Part shown: positions 16,420 through 21,689 of the stretch, one piece after another
Position numbering within the stretch: the first letter of the stretch is position 1
How the letters are laid out: every line of letters begins with the position of its first letter
Assembly (NCBI GenBank): GCA_900763885.1
Contig: CAAFLY010000168.1
Location: forward strand, 1 to 21,689
Origin: Clostridia bacterium
GTDB lineage: Bacteria > Bacillota > Clostridia > Oscillospirales > CAG-272
Length of the DNA stretch: 21,689 bases
Direction of reading: 5' to 3'
Translations under genes and position numbers: made by a program
The notes under the pieces: model-generated
Databases searched by the model: none
Told to the model about the DNA's origin: nothing
The model's input: only the letters and a program-made list of their open reading frames with translations

Positions 16420-16722
16420 ATGGTTATCACGGATATCAAGGTACGCAAACTGTTTGAGGAAGGCCCCATGAAGGCGATTGTTTCCGTCACGTTTGACGAT
16501 CAGCTCGCTCTGCACGACATTAAGGTGATCAGCGTGCGGGACAAGAATTTCATCGTCATGCCCAGCCGGAAAAATCCAGACGGGACCTACCGCGACATCG
16601 TGCATCCGATCAACGCAGTGTTCCGCGGCGCACTGGAAAAAGCGGTTCTCGACGCGTATGAAGCGGAGCTTGCCAGAGTGGAAGCGGAAAAACGGTTCCA
16701 GCTTGAACTGGAAAACGTATAA
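16420..16722 (+). CDS. spoVG: SpoVG-family nucleic-acid-binding regulator
   Basis: The 100-residue protein matches SpoVG almost throughout: MVITDIKVRKLFEEGPMKAIVSVTFDDQLALHDIKVI, the conserved FIVMPSRKNPDGTYRDIVHPIN, and a helical C-terminus with EAELARVEAEKR. SpoVG binds RNA and DNA and tunes septation, sporulation and other programmes in Bacillota. It also occurs in spirochaetes, but murC, nrdD and the LtaS-like gene around it suit Bacillota. ATG 16420 follows GGAGGAAGT directly, an excellent ribosome site; the open frame back to 16369 does not align with the family. It is monocistronic, diverges from murC and ends at a strong terminator. Confidence 0.95.
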   Translation: MVITDIKVRKLFEEGPMKAIVSVTFDDQLALHDIKVISVRDKNFIVMPSRKNPDGTYRDIVHPINAVFRGALEKAVLDAYEAELARVEAEKRFQLELENV

Positions 16723-16743
16723 AATCGAACAGAGAAACATAAG

Positions 16744-16778
16744 ACGCTGTATCCTTCCATGGGATGCGGCGTTTTTTT
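16744..16778 (+). terminator. intrinsic terminator of spoVG
   Basis: ACGCTGTATCC (16744-16754) pairs with GGATGCGGCGT (16762-16772), eleven pairs with two G-U, around a 7-base loop, followed by a run of seven T. The 174-base gap between spoVG and nrdD otherwise shows nothing. Confidence 0.88.
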
Positions 16779-16896
16779 GCGCTGTACGGACTTTATCCGT
16801 TTTGCACAGGGGGAGGGCTGACGCGTCGATGCTGCGGACACGCGCATATGGGAAGAAACCGGAGCGCGATTCCTTCCCACATGGTATGATTTTTGA

Positions 16897-19245
16897 TTAG
16901 AGCAGCTCGATCTCGCTCTTGACGGTGTGCTTGACGCGATCCCGTTCCTCGGCGCGCTTGGCGTCGTTGAAGTGATCGAGCGTGCCGACGAGATACCCTG
17001 TGATCCGGCGGATCCGCTCAAAGGGCACCTCGCCCTCTTCACGTCCGCAACCTGGACAGGTGTTGCCGATGATCCCCGTGTAGCCGCACACCGGGTCGTG
17101 ATCGACGGGATGGTTGACCGCGCCATAGCCGATGCCGGATTCCTTCATGTGGCGCACGATTCCTTCAAACGCATCCAGATTGGCAAGTGGATCGCCGTCC
17201 AGCTCGATGTAGGTGATGTGGCCGCCGTTTGTCAGGTTGTGGTACGGCGCCTCAATGCGGATCTTTTCGTAGGCGGAGATGTCGTAGTATACCGGAACAT
17301 GGAAGGAATTCGTGTAGTATTCGCGATCCGTCACGCCGGGAATCTCGCCGAATCTCTCCCGATCCATCCGCACAAACCGACCGGACAGACCTTCCGCCGG
17401 AGTGCCGATCAGGGAGAAGTTCAACCCATATTTCGTTGTCGCTTCATCTGTGAGACGGCGCATGAAGGAGACGATCTCCAGTCCCATTGCCTGGGACGCG
17501 GCGCTTTCGCCATGATGCGATCCGGTCAGAGCCTTCAGGCATTCCGCCAGTCCGATAAAGCCGACGGTCAGCGTGCCATGCCGGAGGACCTGTGCGACGG
17601 AATCGTTTTTGGCGAGCTTGTCGGAATCAAGCCATACGCCCTCGCCCATGAGGAACGGGAAGTTGTAGACCTTCTTCGTACACTGGATCCGGAACCGCTC
17701 CAGAAGCTGCTCGATCACCAGACGGACCTTGCGCTCCAGCTCGGCGAAGAACCAATCGGTGTTCCCGTGGGCGTTGATGGCGATGCGCGGCAGGTTGACG
17801 GAGGTAAAGCTCAGATTGCCTCTGCCGTATACGGTTTCCTTGGTCGGATCCGCGTAGTTCGCCATGACACGGGTCCGACAGCCCATATACGCAACCTCCG
17901 TGGACGGATCGCCGGGCTTATAGTATTGCAGATTGAACGGCGCGTCGATGAAGCTGAAGTTCGGGAAAAGCCGCTTTGCCGAGACCTTGCACGCCAGCCG
18001 GAAAAGATCGTAGTTCGGATCCTCCGGATTGTAATTTACACCCTCCTTGATCTTGAAGATCTGGATTGGAAAGATCGGCGTCTCGCCCCGTCCCAGTCCC
18101 GCGTCCGTTGCGTTCAGGATCGAGCGGATGACCAGTCTGCCCTCCGGAGAGGTGTCGGTGCCGTAATTGAGAGACGAGAAGGGAACCTGTGCTCCGGCGC
18201 GGGAGTGCATGGTGTTGAGATTGTGGATCATCGCTTCCATCGCCTGATAGGTGCTGCGCTCGATTTCGCGGGTTGTGTATTTTTCAATGATCTGTGCTTC
18301 CCGCAGTGCCTTGTCGCCGCAGATCGGCGTGAGCATTTCCGCAAGCGCCGCGGTCATTTTGACGCTGTCCGCCATAATGGGACGGATCCCACGCGTCTCC
18401 TCGAGCTCGCGGAGCATATTCTCCGCCGCGGTTTCGGAATCCATGCCGTCCGGGACCGCGTCTGCGAGGTCTAAGGTTTTTGCGAGATTGCGGCGCAGGT
18501 GCCGTTTGTACGTCTTGCGCACGCCGATTGCCATGCCATAATCGAGGTTCGGGATGGACTGACCGCCGTGCTGATCGTTCTGATTTGCCTGAATCGCGAT
18601 GCAGGCGAGGGCGGAATAGCTCATGATGTCGTTCGGCTCCCGAAGCTGCTGTCCCTGCCCGGTGGAAAAGCCGCCCGCGAAGAGCTTTACAATGTCGATC
18701 TGGCAGCAGGTGGTGGTCAGTGTGTAGAAATCGAGATCGTGGATATGGATGTCGCCACCCTTGTGGGCTTTCGCGAACCGGGGATCAAGAATGTACAATT
18801 CGTAGAACTGCTTTGCACCCTCGGAGCCGTATTTGAGCATCGTACCCATAGCGGTATCCCCGTCGATGTTGGCATTTTCGCGCTTGATGTCGCTGTCCAG
18901 CGCGCTCTTGAACGTGAGATCCTCAAAGGTGCGCATGAGCTTGGTGTTCATCTCGCGTACCTTGGTCCGTTCGGCGCGATAAAGGATGTATTCCTTGGCG
19001 GTGCGGGTATGGCCGTGCTTTATGAGAACACGCTCCACAAGATCCTGGATGTCCTCCACGTTCGGTGTCTCACCGGTTTGCGCCGCGTTTTTTTCGGCAA
19101 GCTCAGTGACCTCGCAGGCGAGCGCCATCGCCTCGTCGTAATCGCTGCCGCCTACCGCTTGTGCCGCGCGAAAGATCGCGTTGGAAATTTTTTCCAAATT
19201 AAACGGAACCTCACGTCCGTCCCGCTTGCGGATTTTTGTGATCAT
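16897..19245 (-). CDS. nrdD: anaerobic (class III) ribonucleoside-triphosphate reductase
   Basis: This glycyl-radical enzyme makes dNTPs under anaerobic conditions. The 782-residue protein has an N-terminal ATP-cone (about 1-95, ITKIRKRDGREVPFNLEKI), the TTTCCQIDI segment near 177-185 with an active-site cysteine, and a C-terminal metal site VDHDPVCGY-x7-CPGCG (C720, C730, C733). The glycyl-radical motif RITGYL has the radical glycine at about 750. The first metal pair shows only one cysteine (DPVC), with Asp and His nearby. ATG 19245 has GGGAG nine bases upstream and gives the normal ATP-cone start. A frame open to 19389 encodes a non-conserved extension that I reject. The activase gene nrdG is not adjacent and not elsewhere in the window. 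Confidence 0.96.
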   Translation of the reverse strand: MITKIRKRDGREVPFNLEKISNAIFRAAQAVGGSDYDEAMALACEVTELAEKNAAQTGETPNVEDIQDLVERVLIKHGHTRTAKEYILYRAERTKVREMNTKLMRTFEDLTFKSALDSDIKRENANIDGDTAMGTMLKYGSEGAKQFYELYILDPRFAKAHKGGDIHIHDLDFYTLTTTCCQIDIVKLFAGGFSTGQGQQLREPNDIMSYSALACIAIQANQNDQHGGQSIPNLDYGMAIGVRKTYKRHLRRNLAKTLDLADAVPDGMDSETAAENMLRELEETRGIRPIMADSVKMTAALAEMLTPICGDKALREAQIIEKYTTREIERSTYQAMEAMIHNLNTMHSRAGAQVPFSSLNYGTDTSPEGRLVIRSILNATDAGLGRGETPIFPIQIFKIKEGVNYNPEDPNYDLFRLACKVSAKRLFPNFSFIDAPFNLQYYKPGDPSTEVAYMGCRTRVMANYADPTKETVYGRGNLSFTSVNLPRIAINAHGNTDWFFAELERKVRLVIEQLLERFRIQCTKKVYNFPFLMGEGVWLDSDKLAKNDSVAQVLRHGTLTVGFIGLAECLKALTGSHHGESAASQAMGLEIVSFMRRLTDEATTKYGLNFSLIGTPAEGLSGRFVRMDRERFGEIPGVTDREYYTNSFHVPVYYDISAYEKIRIEAPYHNLTNGGHITYIELDGDPLANLDAFEGIVRHMKESGIGYGAVNHPVDHDPVCGYTGIIGNTCPGCGREEGEVPFERIRRITGYLVGTLDHFNDAKRAEERDRVKHTVKSEIELL

Positions 19246-19359
19246 ATTCAGTCTCTCCCGTCGTTCCAGGGCACAATACACGTCTTTTCTTGCCTTTTTC
19301 CCCGATCTGTTCTTCGCAACTGGAGTATGGTCAAACGGGATGGCGCACGCGATATGCCT

Positions 19360-19380
19360 TGTTTTTACCCAATAAAAACA
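19360..19380 (-). promoter_or_regulatory. leader hairpin downstream of the NrdR box
   Basis: On the - strand TGTTTTTA and TAAAAACA pair perfectly (8 pairs) around TTGGG. The first arm includes the T-run that follows the CACCACAA/TTGTGGTG stem, so the two hairpins are mutually exclusive at their boundary. It could be an anti-terminator half or simply AT-rich leader. Confidence 0.4.
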
Positions 19381-19398
19381 CCACAACATATTGTGGTG
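19379..19398 (-). promoter_or_regulatory. candidate NrdR box in the nrdD leader
   Basis: The 16-mer at 19381-19396 reads CCACAATATGTTGTGG on the - strand and matches the NrdR consensus acaCwAtATaTwGtgt at 13 of 16 positions. It lies inside a 20-base near-perfect palindrome (19379-19398). A weaker 16-mer at 19412-19427 (9 of 16) is centred exactly 31 bp upstream, the usual spacing of paired NrdR boxes. The palindrome is followed by TTTTTATT, so the RNA could also form a terminator-like hairpin. Confidence 0.7.
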
Positions 19399-19427
19399 CT
19401 GCGCTTCTATGTATCATTACGTTGTAT

Positions 19428-19456
19428 ATTATACCCCCTGTGGGCGGTTTTGTCAA
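19428..19456 (-). promoter_or_regulatory. sigma-A promoter of nrdD
   Basis: On the - strand a perfect TTGACA (19451-19456) and a perfect TATAAT (19428-19433) are separated by 17 bases. Transcription would start near 19421, leaving a leader of about 175 bases before ATG 19245. The candidate NrdR boxes lie just downstream, a position suited to repression. Confidence 0.88.
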
Positions 19457-19540
19457 GACGTACTAGCAAATAATATGCTCCAAAAAACACATGCGAATTT
19501 TATGGAATCTGCCGTTTTTCCTTTTTTTTCGCCAAAGTGC

Positions 19541-19569
19541 TTGACAAAGAGCGGAGAATGTGCTATCTC
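19541..19569 (+). promoter_or_regulatory. candidate + strand promoter in the nrdD/LtaS-like gap
   Basis: TTGACA (19541-19546), a 17-base spacer and TATCTC (19564-19569), preceded by TGC as in extended -10 elements. The -10 matches only moderately. Confidence 0.35.
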
Positions 19570-19574
19570 CGGGA

Positions 19575-19690
19575 TTTTATTTTGAAAATGGGAAAATGTG
19601 GAAAACAGAAAGCTACACTTGTCCATGAACGCGTGAAAAACAGGCAGACAACCGTCGAAAATGGCGTGCGGCATCTGCCTGTTTTTCGTT
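19575..19690 (+). ncRNA. possible small RNA of about 115 bases
   Basis: The candidate promoter at 19541-19569 would start a transcript that ends at the strong hairpin at 19635-19687. No conserved reading frame is seen on this strand; the open frame that covers it runs on antisense through the LtaS-like gene. It could equally be untranscribed, with the hairpin serving only the gene on the other strand. Confidence 0.22.
19635..19687. terminator. bidirectional intrinsic terminator
   Basis: GAAAAACAGGCAGA (19635-19648) pairs perfectly with TCTGCCTGTTTTTC (19674-19687), 14 pairs around a 25-base loop. Each arm gives a T-run on its own strand, so it works in both directions. It begins 27 bases after the stop of the LtaS-like gene on the - strand. 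Confidence 0.85.
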
Positions 19691-19714
19691 TGACAAGTGC
19701 CGAAAGACAGGTGT

Positions 19715-21568
19715 CTACGGCAGGCGCAGATCATCCCTCGCCATCAGCGCGGCACAGTCCTCAATCCGCTCCGTCGCTTTTGTGGAATCCGCCATATACG
19801 CGTCCGGCGATAGCGTTTTCATCGTGGCACGTTCATACACGCGGTAGTTGGTGAGGAGATTGTTGTGCGGCTTCTGGAAGAAAACCTCGTCCGATATAAA
19901 GGAGCCGATGGAGACGTGGGTCTGTTCGCACACAAAACCATACTGTGCCGTCAGGAGATTCTGTCCGAACGTGACATTGACGGTTTTCTCGATCCCCAGC
20001 AGATGCAGCAGTGTCGGCATCAGATCCATGTGCCCGCCCGCGGTAGAGATCGTTTCCGTCACGCCGGAGCCCGGAATGTGGATGATGCACGGCACATTGA
20101 AGGTGTCGAATATGGTGTAATCCCGACCGAGCATTCCCTGGATCTGTGCGGCGATCTGCGCGTTTGTGTTGGTCAGCGCGTAGTGGTCGCCGTAGATCAC
20201 AAGAATCGAGTTCTCATACAGCCCCGCATCCTGCAATTCTTTCACAAAGCCCTCGATCGCCCGATCCACGTAATTCACCGCCTGCATATACAGTCCGAAC
20301 AGTGTTTCCTCATCCGCCGGAGCGAGTGTGATTTCCCGGTCCTTCAGGGGGATCGCGTAGGGATGGTGGGAGGACACGGTGATGTAGAACGCGTAGAAGG
20401 GTTCCTCATAAGCGGTCAGCTGCGCCATGGATTGCCGGAAAAGCTCCTTGTCCGAGATCCCCATCGGGAACGGGTCAATCTCCTCGAAATCCTCCAATGC
20501 CGTGAACGAATCAAAGCCCTGTGCCGGATACGCCTCCCGTCTGTTCCAGAAATCGCCCCTGTAATTGTGGAACGCATGTGCGCCGCTGTAGCCGTTGTCC
20601 TTGAGCAGCCAGGGAAGTCCGTGATAGGCGTTGTCCATGTACTGGACGTATGCCGCCGCGTTTTCCGGTGCGAACAGGGAATTGTTCACCGCGAACTCCG
20701 CGTCCGCCGTATTCCCACCACCGATCTGGTAATAATAGTGGTCGAAATAGAGTGTGTCCTCGCCGAGCATCCGATTGAGAAACGGGGTCAGCTCCTGCCC
20801 GTTGTAGTAAGAGCCAAGCACGAAATTCTGGAGAGCTTCGACCTGGAGAATGATGACGTTCCGATCCTTGGCGATCGACCAGAACGCATCCTCCGTCTCG
20901 GCGGTGTAGCGGTATTTTTCCTTATCGACCACGCGCGTTGTGGATTTTTCGTGGAGCGCGTCGGCGATGTCGTAAACATGGTAGGAGAAGAGCTCGTTGA
21001 CCATGTAGCGCGGGAGAAATCCGGTTGCGATACCGCCCGGGATCACACAGACGAGCGTACATAAGACGGCAAAGGCGAACGTGACACACTGCTCACCGGC
21101 GCGGCGTATCGGTTTTCTGCCGTCCGGTGCAGCGCAGACGGATTTCTTTCCGTTCACGGCGTAGAGAAACCAGAGCGGCAGGTCAAATAGAGAGAAAAGC
21201 TGCTTCCAGCCCATGAGGCGATAGATGGTATCCCACACGTCGCCGAGCTGTCCGACCATTCCGAGCTGTACCGCGCTTGGCAGTTTGGCGACATAGGCAT
21301 AATACACGCTGTCCACTGCCATGGCAAGGGATGCGAGAACGTAGAGGAACCAGAAGGCGCGCTGTCCGGCTTTTTGGGAGAGAAGGGAGACCAAGCCGCC
21401 GATAGCCGAGACGATCCCAACGGTACAGAGCGCGAAGATCCATTCATATCCGGTCAGGTGGAGTCCGCTGTAGAAGACATAGCTTTTTATGGCAAGGCAC
21501 GACAGCGCGGCAATCAGCCACCACGGTACCGTGCGCAGAATACTGGAATGCGGAAAAGTGCGTTTCAT
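19715..21568 (-). CDS. LtaS-like membrane-bound sulfatase / phosphoglycerol transferase family protein
   Basis: Five hydrophobic segments lie within about residues 12-190 (for example WWLIAALSCLAI, WIFALCTVGIVSAIGG, AFWFLYVLASLAMAV and FAFAVLCTLVCVIPGG). An extracytoplasmic sulfatase-fold domain follows: VIILQVEALQ with metal ligand E244, QIGGGNTADAEF with catalytic T287 (the counterpart of the LtaS GKTSDSEF threonine), HAFHNYRGDFWNR, SSHHPY and VIYGDHYAL. LtaS-type enzymes move glycerol phosphate from phosphatidylglycerol to lipoteichoic acid or other surface glycans; the exact acceptor is unknown here, so no symbol is given. The length (617) suits the family. ATG 21568 is used; a TTG at 21574 has AGGA better spaced upstream and would add two residues. 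The stop is TAG. Confidence 0.88.
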   Translation of the reverse strand: MKRTFPHSSILRTVPWWLIAALSCLAIKSYVFYSGLHLTGYEWIFALCTVGIVSAIGGLVSLLSQKAGQRAFWFLYVLASLAMAVDSVYYAYVAKLPSAVQLGMVGQLGDVWDTIYRLMGWKQLFSLFDLPLWFLYAVNGKKSVCAAPDGRKPIRRAGEQCVTFAFAVLCTLVCVIPGGIATGFLPRYMVNELFSYHVYDIADALHEKSTTRVVDKEKYRYTAETEDAFWSIAKDRNVIILQVEALQNFVLGSYYNGQELTPFLNRMLGEDTLYFDHYYYQIGGGNTADAEFAVNNSLFAPENAAAYVQYMDNAYHGLPWLLKDNGYSGAHAFHNYRGDFWNRREAYPAQGFDSFTALEDFEEIDPFPMGISDKELFRQSMAQLTAYEEPFYAFYITVSSHHPYAIPLKDREITLAPADEETLFGLYMQAVNYVDRAIEGFVKELQDAGLYENSILVIYGDHYALTNTNAQIAAQIQGMLGRDYTIFDTFNVPCIIHIPGSGVTETISTAGGHMDLMPTLLHLLGIEKTVNVTFGQNLLTAQYGFVCEQTHVSIGSFISDEVFFQKPHNNLLTNYRVYERATMKTLSPDAYMADSTKATERIEDCAALMARDDLRLP

Positions 21569-21574
21569 AGGCAA

Positions 21575-21689
21575 TGCTGTCCTGTTCTGACGAAAAAATC
21601 GTTTTTTTCTTAAGGAAACGCTGAATCAATCGAGACTTTGCGCGGAAAGGCTTGGGCTTGTGGCATTTCCCATGCAAAATCAACCTGAA
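21575..21689. other. upstream region of the LtaS-like gene, AT-run plus a possible repeat end
   Basis: An A6/T7 run flanks a TCG centre (about 21590-21610). Then comes TTAAGGAAACGCTGAATCAA at about 21610-21629, running into TCGAGACTTTGCGC. This resembles dispersed-element ends I have seen in gut Clostridia, but I cannot name it. No clear promoter or gene start is seen before the window ends. Confidence 0.25.

Noticed and set aside
16927..18474. 515-codon + strand open frame opposite nrdD
   Set aside because: Antisense shadow of a highly conserved gene.
19246..19389. N-terminal extension of NrdD starting MLWCFYWVK
   Set aside because: The extension covers the NrdR palindrome and leader, is not conserved in NrdD and has no ribosome site; ATG 19245 begins the ATP-cone correctly.
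19865..21064. 399-codon + strand open frame opposite the LtaS-like gene
   Set aside because: Antisense shadow; all sulfatase motifs are on the - strand.
1..21689. Hidden defence, toxin-antitoxin or prophage system
   Set aside because: No pair of small ORFs with ribosome sites, integrase, transposase, Cas or restriction motifs was found; every long conserved frame is explained by metabolic, envelope or regulatory genes.

Overview
The window (about 55% G+C by eye, not counted) looks like chromosome from an anaerobic Bacillota, probably class Clostridia. The evidence is spoVG, an oxygen-sensitive class III ribonucleotide reductase (nrdD), an LtaS-type membrane sulfatase, strong GGAGG ribosome sites, and clostridial versions of AroC, AroE-AroK and AroA. 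The species cannot be told from the sequence.

Bases 1-7990 (+ strand) hold a tightly packed aromatic amino acid operon: DAHP synthase (5' end cut by the window edge), pheA, aroB, aroC, an aroE-aroK fusion, aroQ, aroA and tyrA. All seven shikimate steps to chorismate are present, followed by the committed enzymes for phenylalanine and tyrosine. Five consecutive junctions are 4-base ATGA stop/start overlaps. Two hairpins at 7995-8152 close the operon and face a gene coming from the other strand.

Bases 8221-15979 (- strand) carry, in transcription order, murC, a YeiH-family membrane protein, an apparently AT-richer SAM methyltransferase, a GH99/WbsX-like carbohydrate-active protein broken by an in-frame TAG, and a cytoplasmic GH2 beta-mannosidase-like enzyme with its own sigma-A promoter. 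murC and spoVG are divergent across a 440-base AT-rich region.

Bases 16420-16722 are spoVG (+), with a strong terminator. From 16897 to 19245 lies nrdD (-), preceded by a near-consensus promoter, a strong candidate NrdR box, a weaker second box 31 bp away, and leader hairpins that could also act as an attenuator. Bases 19715-21568 encode an LtaS-like sulfatase (-), ending at a bidirectional terminator; a possible small RNA lies in the gap.

I found no CRISPR array, tRNA, rRNA or complete mobile element, and no clearly new defence or mobile system. The items most worth a second look are the nrdD leader, the amber-interrupted glycan gene beside a possibly acquired methyltransferase, and the fully coupled chorismate operon.
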